Numbered from the stretch's first letter, positions 42,086 to 51,490 are shown. The stretch: DNA of 64,000 bases from Acidobacteriota bacterium (GCA_019242475.1 JAFAVK010000052.1:55359-119358), one strand, 5' to 3'. Notes: generated from the letters alone by a model not told the origin. A program made the numbers and translations.

Positions 42086-44261
42086 TCAATCTTGCCCCGT
42101 TCGGCACGTCCTCCGTGAAGGTGGCGAGGACGGGGCGGCCCTCTTCGCCGACGGAGGCGGCGAGCACCATGCCCTGCGACTCGAAGCCGCGGAGCTTGCG
42201 CGGCTTGAGGTTGGCGACGATGACGAGCTTGCGGCCGACCAGTTTTTCGGGCTCGTAGTGCTCGGCGATGCCCGCGAGAATCTGGCGCGGCTCGGGCTCG
42301 CCCACGTCCACCGTGAAGCGCAGGAGCTTGTCCGACTTCGGCACGCGCTCGGCCGTCAAGACCTGCCCGGCGCGCAGCTCGACCTTCACGAAGTCCTCAA
42401 TCGAAATGTACGTGGCGACGCCCTCGGGCGGGGCTCCGGCCTCGGTCGCGCCCGTTTGCGGGGGCTGCGCGGGCTGCGTGCCGGCCGCGGTCGGCGCGCC
42501 GGGCACGGCCGCCTGCGTGGCGTGCGCGCCCTCCTGTGTTGTCGAAGGTGGCGGGGACGTTTGCGCCTCCGCCTCTTTGCGCTGTGCAATCTCTTTCTCG
42601 ATCTCTGACATCGTCTTCGCCTTGTCTATTCTCGGGAAGAGCGGCGCGACCTCGCCGACGCGCTCGCCCGCGCGCAGGCCGCCCCAGCTCAACCTCGCCG
42701 GGTCAAAATCCTGCGGGTCTCCTTCCAGACCCAACTGCTTCCAGACCGCCCGCGCGGACTCCGGCATCACCGGGTAGAGCAGCACCGCGAGCCAGCGCAG
42801 AGTCTCCGCCGAACGGTAGAGCACCGCGCCCAGAGTCTCGCGCTGCTCCTCGTCGCGCGCCAGCTCCCACGGCTTCGCGTCGGAGATGAACTTATCGACG
42901 CGCGCGATCATGCCCCACGCCGCTTCGAGCGCGCGGTGGAAGGCGTAGTCGTCCACGTGCAGAAGGAACTGGTCGCGCATCAGCTCCAGGCTCGTCGAAA
43001 GCTCCTGCGCGTCCGAATCGACGCCCGCGCGCTTGGCGAGCAGCCGCCGCCCTTCGTTGATGTCCGGCAGGGGGACGACGCCGTCGAAATACTTGTGAAT
43101 CATCGTCAGCGTGCGGCTCACGAGGTTGCCGAACCCGCTGGCGAGGTCGCTGTTCGAGCGTTCGAGGATGACCTCGTAATCGACCTTGCAGTCCTGCCCG
43201 AAAGACATCTCGCGCAGGAGGAAGTAGCGCACCGCGTCCACCTGGAAATGACGCAACAAGGTCGGAAGCTCAAGCGCGTTCCCCAACGTCTTCGAGCCCT
43301 TCCGCCCCGTCTGGTCGAGCCACAGCCCGTGCGCCACGACCGCCCGCGGCAGCTCGACGCCCGCCGCCAAAAGCATCGCCGGCCAGAGCACCGCGTGCTG
43401 CCGCAGGATGTCTTTGCCGAGCAGGTGCACGCCGGGCCAGAACTTTTCGAAGAGGTCTTCGCCCACCTGCGCGCGGCGCTCCGCGCTCCCCCAGCCGAGC
43501 GCCGTGATGTAGTTGAGCAGCGCGTCGAACCAGATGTAGACGGTGTGCTGCGGGTCGTCGGGCACGGGGATGGCCCAGCTCACGGAACTCTTCAAACGGC
43601 TGATGGAAACGTCTTCGAGCCCGCCGCGCACCAGGCTGATGACCTCGTTGCGGCGCGCCTCGGGGCGCACGAAGTCGGGCCGCGCCTCGTAGAGTTCGAG
43701 CAAGACCTCGTCGTAGTCCGACAGGCGGAAGAAGTAGCTCTCCTCCGAGACCTTGTCGAGCGGGCGCTCGTGGATGGGGCAGAGCGGCGGGCCGCCCTCT
43801 TCGGCCGCCGGAATCATCTCGGCCTCGGTCTTGAACGTCGCGCACGGCGCGCAGAACCAGCCCTCGTAGAAACCTTTGTAGATGTTCTCGCGCCCCTTCG
43901 GCGTCGTGCGCGCGGCGGCGCGGCGCCAGAACTCGGAGGCGCCCTCGTAGTGGAACGGCTCGGTCGTGCGCATGAAGATGTCGTAGCCGCCGTGCTCCGA
44001 GTCGAGCGCGTAGGCGCCGAACATCTTCTTCAATTCGCCGACGACGTAATCGACGTGCGCGCGCGGCGTGCGCCCGGCCCTGGCCGACGCGCGCTCGATG
44101 TTCGTCCCGTGCTCGTCCGTCCCGGTCAGGAAGTATGTCTCGTAGCCGCGCTGCCGCTTGTAGCGCTTGAGGAAGTCGCCGACGACGGTCGTGTACAGGT
44201 GCCCCATGTGGGGCAGGCTGTTCGCGTAATAAATAGGAGTTGTGACGTAGAAGGTTTTCAT
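42081..44261 (-). CDS. metG: Methionine--tRNA ligase with C-terminal tRNA-binding (OB) domain
   Basis: MKTFYVTTPIYYANSLPHMGHLYTTV; KMSKS-region variant GRKGSKTLGNAL; C-terminal ISIEDFVKVELRAGQVL. Confidence 0.94.
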   Translation of the reverse strand: MKTFYVTTPIYYANSLPHMGHLYTTVVGDFLKRYKRQRGYETYFLTGTDEHGTNIERASARAGRTPRAHVDYVVGELKKMFGAYALDSEHGGYDIFMRTTEPFHYEGASEFWRRAAARTTPKGRENIYKGFYEGWFCAPCATFKTEAEMIPAAEEGGPPLCPIHERPLDKVSEESYFFRLSDYDEVLLELYEARPDFVRPEARRNEVISLVRGGLEDVSISRLKSSVSWAIPVPDDPQHTVYIWFDALLNYITALGWGSAERRAQVGEDLFEKFWPGVHLLGKDILRQHAVLWPAMLLAAGVELPRAVVAHGLWLDQTGRKGSKTLGNALELPTLLRHFQVDAVRYFLLREMSFGQDCKVDYEVILERSNSDLASGFGNLVSRTLTMIHKYFDGVVPLPDINEGRRLLAKRAGVDSDAQELSTSLELMRDQFLLHVDDYAFHRALEAAWGMIARVDKFISDAKPWELARDEEQRETLGAVLYRSAETLRWLAVLLYPVMPESARAVWKQLGLEGDPQDFDPARLSWGGLRAGERVGEVAPLFPRIDKAKTMSEIEKEIAQRKEAEAQTSPPPSTTQEGAHATQAAVPGAPTAAGTQPAQPPQTGATEAGAPPEGVATYISIEDFVKVELRAGQVLTAERVPKSDKLLRFTVDVGEPEPRQILAGIAEHYEPEKLVGRKLVIVANLKPRKLRGFESQGMVLAASVGEEGRPVLATFTEDVPNGARLK

Positions 44262-44284
44262 GTAAGCGAAGGCAGTCCTCCGAG

Positions 44285-44397
44285 CAGTAGGCAGTAGGCA
44301 GATGGCAGTAGGCAGTTGAAGACAAACCAGCGCAGGGCGGTGTGAACAAAAAGTTGTTGACTCATACTGCCTACTGCCATCTGCCTACTGCCTACTG
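44285..44397. repeat. Heptad inverted-repeat element G (CAGTAGG unit), 5' of metG
   Basis: 32-nt perfect arms 44285-44316 / 44366-44397; includes stop codon of 44392..45015. Confidence 0.97.
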
Positions 44398-45015
44398 TCT
44401 TTTATAACGTCTGCTCTTTGGCACCGTCCAGACGTAGACCGTGCGGTAGAGGTTCTTCCAGGGCACGCGCACAGAGTTCTCCGGCTGCCAGTCGCCCATG
44501 CGGAAGTCGTGCGAGACGATGCGCGCGCCGACCGGCAGTTCGCGCAGGAGCTTCGGGCGGAGCATGACGTTGAGCGTGTCCGAAAGGTAGAGCGTGACGA
44601 CGGTCGCCCCGCGCAGGTCGGCCGCGAACATGTCGCCGAGGCGGAAGGTGACGAGCTTGTCCACGCCCTCGCGCTTCGCCGCCTCGGTCGCCTCTTCGAC
44701 GAGCTTCGGGTCGATGTCGATGCCGACCGCGCGCACGCCGTACTGCTTCGCGGCCGCGATGGGGATGCGCCCGTCGCCGCTCCCGAGGTCGAAGAGCACG
44801 TCGTTCTTTTTGAGGCGCGCCTGCCGCAGCATCTCGTCCACGGTCTCGGGCGGGGTCGGGACGAAGATCACGTCCGGCTCGCGCAGAGGCTTCTGAGGAA
44901 CTTTGGCGTGACGCGTTGTCCGCCTCTTTTGAAGACGGACGCGCGCCTCGACGGTGAACGAAGCGGTGAAGAGCACGCACGCGGACAGGGCGATTTTCGT
45001 CAGCAACATTCTCAT
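44392..45015 (-). CDS. SAM-dependent methyltransferase with N-terminal signal-like segment
   Basis: LFDLGSGDGRIPIAAAKQYGVRAVGIDIDPKLVEEA; N-term MRMLLTKIALSACVLFTASFTVEA. Confidence 0.8.
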   Translation of the reverse strand: MRMLLTKIALSACVLFTASFTVEARVRLQKRRTTRHAKVPQKPLREPDVIFVPTPPETVDEMLRQARLKKNDVLFDLGSGDGRIPIAAAKQYGVRAVGIDIDPKLVEEATEAAKREGVDKLVTFRLGDMFAADLRGATVVTLYLSDTLNVMLRPKLLRELPVGARIVSHDFRMGDWQPENSVRVPWKNLYRTVYVWTVPKSRRYKRQ

Positions 45016-45018
45016 CCT

Positions 45019-45651
45019 TCACTTCTCCCGGATCAGCGCCATCGCCTCCGCGCGCGTGCGCGAGTCCTTGCGGAAGCCGCCGCGGATGGCCGAGGTGATG
45101 GTGACGGCGCCCGGCTTCTTCACGCCGCGGATGGTCATGCAGGTGTGCTCGGCCTCCATCACGACCATCACGCCCACCGGCTTCAAGCCCTCGAAGAGCG
45201 TGTCGGCGATTTCAGAAGTCAGACGCTCCTGCACCTGTAAACGCCGCGCGAAGCTCTCGACGAGCCGCGCGAGCTTGGAGAGGCCGACGATGCGCCCCTC
45301 CTTCGGGATGTAGGCGATGTGGCACTTGCCGACGAACGGCGCGAGGTGGTGCTCGCAGAGCGAGGCGAAGTGTATCTCCTTCACGATGACCATCTCGTCG
45401 TGGCGGTCGCCGGGCAGCGGCTGGACGTGCTCGGAAGGGTCTTCGCGCATCCCCGCGGTCAGCTCGGCGTACATCTCCGCCACGCGCCGCGGCGTCCGTT
45501 GCAAGCCGGCGCGTTCGGCGTCCTCGCCCACGCCTTCGAGGATGAGCCGCACGCCGCGCTCGATCTTTTCGAGGTCAACCCCGCGCGCGCCCCCTTCTTC
45601 GGAGCCCTCGTCCGGCTCGGTCGCGGAGAAGATCGTAGCCATAACATGCAC
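45019..45651 (-). CDS. folE: GTP cyclohydrolase I
   Basis: FASLCEHHLAPFVGKCHIAYIPKEGRIVGLSKLARLVESFARRLQVQERL. Confidence 0.95.
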   Translation of the reverse strand: MHVMATIFSATEPDEGSEEGGARGVDLEKIERGVRLILEGVGEDAERAGLQRTPRRVAEMYAELTAGMREDPSEHVQPLPGDRHDEMVIVKEIHFASLCEHHLAPFVGKCHIAYIPKEGRIVGLSKLARLVESFARRLQVQERLTSEIADTLFEGLKPVGVMVVMEAEHTCMTIRGVKKPGAVTITSAIRGGFRKDSRTRAEAMALIREK

Positions 45652-45660
45652 CCCTTCCCT

Positions 45661-45794
45661 GGGAGCGCGGGCATCCTGCCCGCCAAAGCGTGCTTCAGCA
45701 CGCTTCCCACCTTACTCTATCCCTCAACCTTGAGGCTTAAAGTCTCCCCGTCTTCGCGCTGCGCGCTCATGGCGGGCAGGATGCCCGCGCTCCC
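45661..45794. repeat. Paired REP-like inverted repeat H (GGGAGCGCGGGCATCCTGCCCGCC)
   Basis: 24-nt perfect arms 45661-45684 / 45771-45794, each arm itself a hairpin; internal hairpin aagcgtgc/gcacgctt. Confidence 0.93.
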
Positions 45795-45797
45795 GGC

Positions 45798-47000
45798 CTA
45801 AGCCTTTACCCTTCGAAACGCCGCGAGCGCCGCCTCCTGCACCGCGCGCAGCGGGACGTTGTGTGCGCGCGCGGCCGCGCGGCAGTCTTCGTACTCGGGC
45901 GTCGCGCCGAGCGTCTGCCCTTCTCTGCGCGCGACCTTGACGGCAATCGTACCGAACTCGGTCTCGACAGTCACGGCCTCCCTCTCCAGAGCGCGCCGCC
46001 TGACGGTGTAAGAGCGCACGCCCAGAGTCGGCGTCTCGGCGAAGAGGAGTCCGTGCATGGCCTCGCCGTCTGCGGGGCGGCAGAGGATCGAGACGAGCAC
46101 GCCGGGCCGGTTCTTCTTCATCTGCACGTGCGTGAAGAAGCAGTCGAGCGCGCCGGCTTCGAACGCCTTCTCCAAAAGATGACCGAGGACTTGCGGCGAC
46201 ACGTCGTCAACGTTCGTCTCGACCATTAACAACTCCTCTTCATCTTGCCCGGAGACGCCTGACGGCGTCTCCCCGGCCTTATCGGACTCGCCGAGGAGCA
46301 GGCGCAGCACGTTCGGAAAGTTCTTGTACTCGCGCCCGCCCGCGCCGTAGCCGGTCGCCTCGATCTTCATCCGCGGCAGCGCGCCGAACTCCTCGCACAC
46401 GGCCGCCACGATGGCCGCGCCCGTCGGCGTGACCAGCTCGCCGACGATGTCGGTCGAGTAGACGGGCGCGCCTTTCAGAAGCTCCGCGACCGCGGGCGGC
46501 GGGACGGGGAAACGCCCGTGTGCCATCTCGACCGTGCCGCTCCCGACGTGCAGGGCCGAGGCGGCGAAGCGTTCGACCTGCAAGAGCTCAAACCCGATGC
46601 ACGCGCCGACCACATCCACGATGGCGTCCACGGCGCCGACCTCGTGGAAGTGTATGCGCTCGACCGGCACGCCGTGGACGCGCGCCTCGGCCTCGCCCAG
46701 GCGCCGGAAGATTTTCAGCGCGCGCCCTTTGACCGAGTCGTTCAGGCGAGAGTCGCCGATGATCTTCTCGATGTGCGAGAGGTGCCGGTGCTTCGTCTCT
46801 TCTTTGGTGAGCTTAACCAATGCGCGCGTCGCGCCGATGCCGCTGCGGTCAACCTTCTCGAAACTTATCTCGTAGCCGTCCACGCCGAGCAGCGCGAGCC
46901 GCTCCGTCAACTCGCGCGCGTCCGCCCCGGCGTCCACGAGCGCGCCGAGCGTCATGTCGCCGCTGACGCCGGCGAAGCAGTCGAAATAGAGAGTCCTCAA
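45798..47000 (-). CDS. larC: LarC-type nickel insertion protein (nickel-pincer cofactor), full length in one frame
   Basis: MRTLYFDCFAGVSGDMTLGALVDAG; HFHEVGAVDAIVDVVGA; VETNVDDVSPQVLGHLLEKAFEAGALD. Confidence 0.9.
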   Translation of the reverse strand: MRTLYFDCFAGVSGDMTLGALVDAGADARELTERLALLGVDGYEISFEKVDRSGIGATRALVKLTKEETKHRHLSHIEKIIGDSRLNDSVKGRALKIFRRLGEAEARVHGVPVERIHFHEVGAVDAIVDVVGACIGFELLQVERFAASALHVGSGTVEMAHGRFPVPPPAVAELLKGAPVYSTDIVGELVTPTGAAIVAAVCEEFGALPRMKIEATGYGAGGREYKNFPNVLRLLLGESDKAGETPSGVSGQDEEELLMVETNVDDVSPQVLGHLLEKAFEAGALDCFFTHVQMKKNRPGVLVSILCRPADGEAMHGLLFAETPTLGVRSYTVRRRALEREAVTVETEFGTIAVKVARREGQTLGATPEYEDCRAAARAHNVPLRAVQEAALAAFRRVKA

Positions 47001-47756
47001 CTAAGCTCCTTCTTCATCCAGCAAAGGCAGAATCTCGCCCGCCGCCCCGCGCAGCGTCGCGTCGCAGGCTTCGGAGAGCGGCGTCGGCTCCGGGTTGATT
47101 TCGACGAGGAACGCGCCCGCCTCGGCCGCCGCGTAGGGCAGACCGGCCGCCGGGTAGACGATGGCCGAAGTGCCGACGACGAAGCAGAGGTCACAACGGG
47201 CGGCGCGCTCGGCCGCCGAAATCCAGACGCGCTCGGGCAGCATCTCGCCGAAGAGCACCACGTCCGGCCGCATCTGCCCGCCGCACGCGACGCACACGGG
47301 CGGTCGCACGTCGGAAGGCTTCTCGCGCAGCTCTTCCCTGCCCCCACACTTCAGACAGCGAGCGCGCCAGGCGTTGCCGTGCAGTTCCAAGACCTCGCGC
47401 GAGCCCGCCGCGGCGTGCAGGCCGTCGATGTTCTGCGTGGCGAGTGTGAACGAGTCGAATCTGTCTTGCCAGCGCGCGATGGTCTCGTGCGCGGGGTTCG
47501 GCCGGCAGGTCGAGAGCACGCCGCGGCGGTAGTCGAACCACTCCCAGACTTCGGGCAGGTTGCTCCTGACCATCCCGGCCGACGAGATGACTTCGAACGG
47601 CATGCCCTTCCAGACGGCCGTCCGGCCGCCGCCGCGGAAGGTCGGAACGCCGCTCTCGGCCGAGACGCCCGCGCCGGTCAGCACGAAGACGCTCCGCGCT
47701 GAACGGAGACGTTCCCGCAGCTCTCCGGGGATGTCCAGATGTTCTTTGGCGTGCAT
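47001..47756 (-). CDS. Sirtuin-type NAD-dependent protein deacylase (ORF open to 47801)
   Basis: VLTGAGVSAESGVPTFRGG, TQNIDGLHAAAGS, ELHGNAWRARCLKCGG...CVACGGQMRPDVVLFGEMLP. Confidence 0.93.
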   Translation of the reverse strand: MHAKEHLDIPGELRERLRSARSVFVLTGAGVSAESGVPTFRGGGRTAVWKGMPFEVISSAGMVRSNLPEVWEWFDYRRGVLSTCRPNPAHETIARWQDRFDSFTLATQNIDGLHAAAGSREVLELHGNAWRARCLKCGGREELREKPSDVRPPVCVACGGQMRPDVVLFGEMLPERVWISAAERAARCDLCFVVGTSAIVYPAAGLPYAAAEAGAFLVEINPEPTPLSEACDATLRGAAGEILPLLDEEGA

Positions 47757-47888
47757 TGAAATCGAATTCGATGGTAGCAGAGCGCGTCGGGCGAGTGTCA
47801 AGCAAGTGCGTTGGCGCCGCGCGAATCGGCTGAGCTATACTCTCTGCTTTTCCGGCCGACCGAGAAAGTGTCAGAGGAAACATACGCC

Positions 47889-49946
47889 TTGAACCTGAGC
47901 GAACTGCAAGAGTCCCTGCGCGAGCGCGTCCGCGCCGCCGCCGCCGAAAAATTCGGGGTCGAACTCGAACAATTCCCCGCGGAGGTTCCGCCCCGCACGG
48001 AGTTGGGCGACCTCGCCTTCCCCGTCGCCTTCGAGCTGGCGAAGCGCATCAAGCAGGCGACCGGCGAGAAGCGCAACCCGCGCGCCATCGCGGAAGAGCT
48101 CAAGCAGGTGCTCGAATCGGACGCGGCGGTCGCGCGCGTCGAAGTCGCCGGCGCCGGCTACCTCAACCTCTTCTACGACCGAGCGCGACTGCTGGCGGCA
48201 CTCTCTTCGTCAACGACCGAAGCGACGGCCGCGGCCCCCTCGTCCGAAGACCGGCCCAAGCGGATGGTCGAGCACACGAGCGTCAACCCGAACAAGGCCG
48301 CGCACATCGGCCACCTGCGCAACTCCGTCCTCGGCGACACCTTCGTCCGCATCCTCCGGGCCAACGGCGAGCGCGTCGAGGTGCACAACTACATCGACAA
48401 CACCGGCGTGCAGGTCGCCGACGTGGTCGTCGGCTTCCAACACCTCGAAGGCATGTCGCTCGCAGACGTGCGCGCGCTCGACGCCTCTTTAAAAGAGGAC
48501 TACCCGTTCGACTATTACTGCTGGGACTTGTACGCGCGCGTCGGCCTCTTCTACAGGGGCGGCGACCCGGACGCGAAGGAAGACCCGGAGCGTCTGAAGC
48601 TGCGCGTCGAGACTTTGCACGCGCTCGAAGAGGGCGGGAACGCGACGGCCGAGCTGGCCGACTACGTCGCGACGCGCATCGTGCATCAACATCTCGACAC
48701 GATGCGCCGGCTCGGCATCACGTACGACCTTTTGCCGCGCGAGTCCGAAGTCCTGCACTTCCTCTGGTCGCACGCCTTCGAGCGCATGAAGGAGTCGGGC
48801 GCGATTCACTTCCAGACCGAAGGCAAGAACCGGGGCTGCTGGGTCATGCCGATGGAGGGCCACGAAGGGAGCGAAGAGCACGAGCCCGACAAGGTCATCG
48901 TCCGCTCCAATGGCACCATCACCTACACGGGCAAGGACATCGCTTATCAACTCTGGAAGCTCGGGCAGGTTGACCTCAACTTCTACTTCAAGCCCTTCCG
49001 CACCGAGCCCGACGGCCACGCCGTCTGGACGACGACGAGCAACAAGGAAGAGGCCGCGTCGGACGCGCCGCACTTCGGCGCGGGCGCGACCGTCTATAAC
49101 GTCATCGACTCGCGCCAGTCCTACCCGCAGGAGGTCGTCAAGCGCGGCGTCGCGGCCGTCGCGCCGCAGGTCGGCGAGGCGGCGAGCGCCCACCTCTCCT
49201 ACGAGAGGGTCGTGCTCACACCGGCCGCGGCCGAGGAGCTGGGGCTTGAGCTGAGCACAGAGGAAAAGTCACGCACCTTCGTCGAGATGAGCGGCCGCCG
49301 CGGCCTCGGCGTCAAGGCCGACGACTTCATCGACACGCTCGAAGCGAACGCCCTGCGCGAGGTCGAAGGCCGCCACCCCGACATTCCCGACGAAGAGAAA
49401 CGGGCGGCGGCGCACGCCCTCGCCGTCGGCGCGCTCCGCTACTTCCTGATGAAGTGGACGCGGAACTCCGTCATCGTCTTCGACTTTAAGGAGGCGCTTT
49501 CGACGAAGGGCGAGGCCGGCCCTTACTGCCAGTACGCGGCCGTGCGCGCCAACTCCATCTTTCGCAAGTTGCCAAACGGCGAGCTTGAGAATGCACAACG
49601 CCTGATCGCCTCGTCGGCCGCTGAGGGCGGCGAGGCGGCCGAGTCCGTGCGCAAAGTTTTCGAGGGCGAGATCGGGGACGAGATTTGGTCGCTGGTGACG
49701 CTGGCGGCGCGCCTGCCCCAGGTGCTCCAACAGTCGGCCAGCTTCGCGGAGCCTTCGCACCTCGCGAAGTACACCTTCCAACTGGCACAGGCATTTAACT
49801 TCTTCTACAATCGCGACGAGAACCGCATCCTCGAAGAGCGGGACGCGGTCAGGCGCGCCGTCCTCGTCTACGTCACAGACTTCGTGCGCACACAACTCAC
49901 GTCCGCGCTCGCCACGCTCGGCATCGAGGTGCCCGAGCGGATGTGA
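47889..49946 (+). CDS. argS: Arginine--tRNA ligase (TTG start at 47889 proposed; ORF open from 47811)
   Basis: VEHTSVNPNKAAHIGHLRNSVLGDTFVRILRANGERVEVHNYIDNTGVQVADVV; RRGLGVKADDFID. Confidence 0.92.
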   Translation: MNLSELQESLRERVRAAAAEKFGVELEQFPAEVPPRTELGDLAFPVAFELAKRIKQATGEKRNPRAIAEELKQVLESDAAVARVEVAGAGYLNLFYDRARLLAALSSSTTEATAAAPSSEDRPKRMVEHTSVNPNKAAHIGHLRNSVLGDTFVRILRANGERVEVHNYIDNTGVQVADVVVGFQHLEGMSLADVRALDASLKEDYPFDYYCWDLYARVGLFYRGGDPDAKEDPERLKLRVETLHALEEGGNATAELADYVATRIVHQHLDTMRRLGITYDLLPRESEVLHFLWSHAFERMKESGAIHFQTEGKNRGCWVMPMEGHEGSEEHEPDKVIVRSNGTITYTGKDIAYQLWKLGQVDLNFYFKPFRTEPDGHAVWTTTSNKEEAASDAPHFGAGATVYNVIDSRQSYPQEVVKRGVAAVAPQVGEAASAHLSYERVVLTPAAAEELGLELSTEEKSRTFVEMSGRRGLGVKADDFIDTLEANALREVEGRHPDIPDEEKRAAAHALAVGALRYFLMKWTRNSVIVFDFKEALSTKGEAGPYCQYAAVRANSIFRKLPNGELENAQRLIASSAAEGGEAAESVRKVFEGEIGDEIWSLVTLAARLPQVLQQSASFAEPSHLAKYTFQLAQAFNFFYNRDENRILEERDAVRRAVLVYVTDFVRTQLTSALATLGIEVPERM

Positions 49947-50017
49947 GCGCGCCCGGCGGCACGAGCCTTGCACAAATTTTTAGCGGCTTAAGACTTTTAC
50001 AGGTTTAGAGGTACACG

Positions 50018-51037
50018 ATGCTTATCGTCATGAAGGCCGACGCCACCGAACGCGACGTGGCGGAGGTCGAGCGCGTCATCACGGAGATGGGCTACCGCCC
50101 GCACACGATGCCCGGCGCCTCGCGCACGGCCATCGGCATCACGGGCAACGACAAGCCCGTGGACATCACGCGCTTCGAGACGCTGCACGGCGTGGCCGAG
50201 GCCATCCGCGTCACCAAGCCCTACAAGCTCGTCACGCTCGACCTGCGCCCCGAGAAGACGGTCGTCCGTGTCGGCGACGCCGAGATCGGCGGCGAAGAAC
50301 TCGCCATCATCGCCGGCCCCTGCGCCGTCGAGAACCGCGAACAACTCTTCGCCGTGGCCGAGGCCGTCCGCCGCAGCGGCGCGCGCTTCTTCCGCGGCGG
50401 CGCGTTCAAACCGCGCACGAGCCCTTACGCGTTTCAAGGGCTGGGCGAAGAGGGCTTGAAGCTTCTGGCGGAAGTCCGCGAGGCGTTCGGCCTGAAGATC
50501 GTGACGGAGGCGGTGGACGAGGCGAGCGCGGACTTGGTGGACAGGTACGCGGACGTGTTCCAGGTCGGCGCGCGCAACATGCAGAACTTCTCTCTGCTCA
50601 AGCGCGCGGGTCGCTCGCGGCTGCCGGTGCTTTTGAAGCGCGGACTGTCGGCGACCGTGGACGAGTGGCTGCTCGCGGCCGAGTACGTCATGGCCGAGGG
50701 CAACTACAACGTCGTCCTCTGCGAGCGCGGCGTGCGCACCTTCGCGCAGCACACGCGCAACACGCTCGACCTCGCGGCCGTGCCCGCGGTGCAGCGCATC
50801 TCGCACCTGCCGGTCGTCATCGACCCCTCGCACGGCACGGGCAAGAATCACATGGTCACGCCGCTCGCGCGCGCGGGCGTCGCCGTCGGCGCCGACGGCC
50901 TCATCATCGAAGTCCACAACCAGCCCGAGCGCGCCCTCTCCGACGGCGCGCAGTCGCTCACCCTCGAACAGTACGAACAGCTCGCCCGCGAGGTGCGCGC
51001 CATCCACGAAGTCATCGCCCCCGCGCCGGTCGGTTGA
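50018..51037 (+). CDS. aroF: 3-deoxy-7-phosphoheptulonate synthase
   Basis: [63 protein letters not shown]. Confidence 0.94.
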   Translation: MLIVMKADATERDVAEVERVITEMGYRPHTMPGASRTAIGITGNDKPVDITRFETLHGVAEAIRVTKPYKLVTLDLRPEKTVVRVGDAEIGGEELAIIAGPCAVENREQLFAVAEAVRRSGARFFRGGAFKPRTSPYAFQGLGEEGLKLLAEVREAFGLKIVTEAVDEASADLVDRYADVFQVGARNMQNFSLLKRAGRSRLPVLLKRGLSATVDEWLLAAEYVMAEGNYNVVLCERGVRTFAQHTRNTLDLAAVPAVQRISHLPVVIDPSHGTGKNHMVTPLARAGVAVGADGLIIEVHNQPERALSDGAQSLTLEQYEQLAREVRAIHEVIAPAPVG

Positions 51038-51040
51038 GAG

Positions 51041-51126
51041 AAGGCAAAGGGCAGAAGGCAAAAGGCAAAAATGAAAGACGAGGGGCGTGCTCCCTGTCTT
51101 CACTTTTGCCTTTTGCCTTTTGCCTT
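51041..51126. repeat. Heptad inverted-repeat element I (AAGGCAA unit)
   Basis: Arms 51048-51070 / 51104-51126 with two mismatches; heptads aaggcaa agggcag aaggcaa aaggcaa. Confidence 0.93.
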
Positions 51127-51127
51127 C

Positions 51128-51490
51128 CTACAGTTCTCCGCTCAGGATTTGTCCCAAACGCTGCGTGAAGACTGACCGCGGCAGGACGTGTTCGACGCCG
51201 GCCTCAAGCGCTCTGCGCCGGAGTTCCGTCTCGACGTGTGAGAAGAAGGCGACGACGGGGACGGCGCGCAGTTGTTCGTCGGCCTTGAGGCGCGCGGCCA
51301 GTCGGACGGGGTCGAAGCGCGTCTCTTGCAGATCGAGGATGACGAGCGAGGGCATCTCGGTCTTCGCGTAGTCGAAGAGCCCCGCCTCCGTCCGCGCGAA
51401 ATCGACCGTGACGTTGAGGTGCTCCGCCGTCCCGCGAATCTTCGAGGCGAAGAACATGTCGCTCACTGCGGCGATAACGCGTCTGTTCAT
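51128..51490 (-). CDS. Divergent response-regulator receiver-like protein
   Basis: LVILDLQETRFDPVRLAARLKADEQLRAVPVVAFFSHVETELRRRALEAGVEHVLPRSVF. Confidence 0.6.
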   Translation of the reverse strand: MNRRVIAAVSDMFFASKIRGTAEHLNVTVDFARTEAGLFDYAKTEMPSLVILDLQETRFDPVRLAARLKADEQLRAVPVVAFFSHVETELRRRALEAGVEHVLPRSVFTQRLGQILSGEL

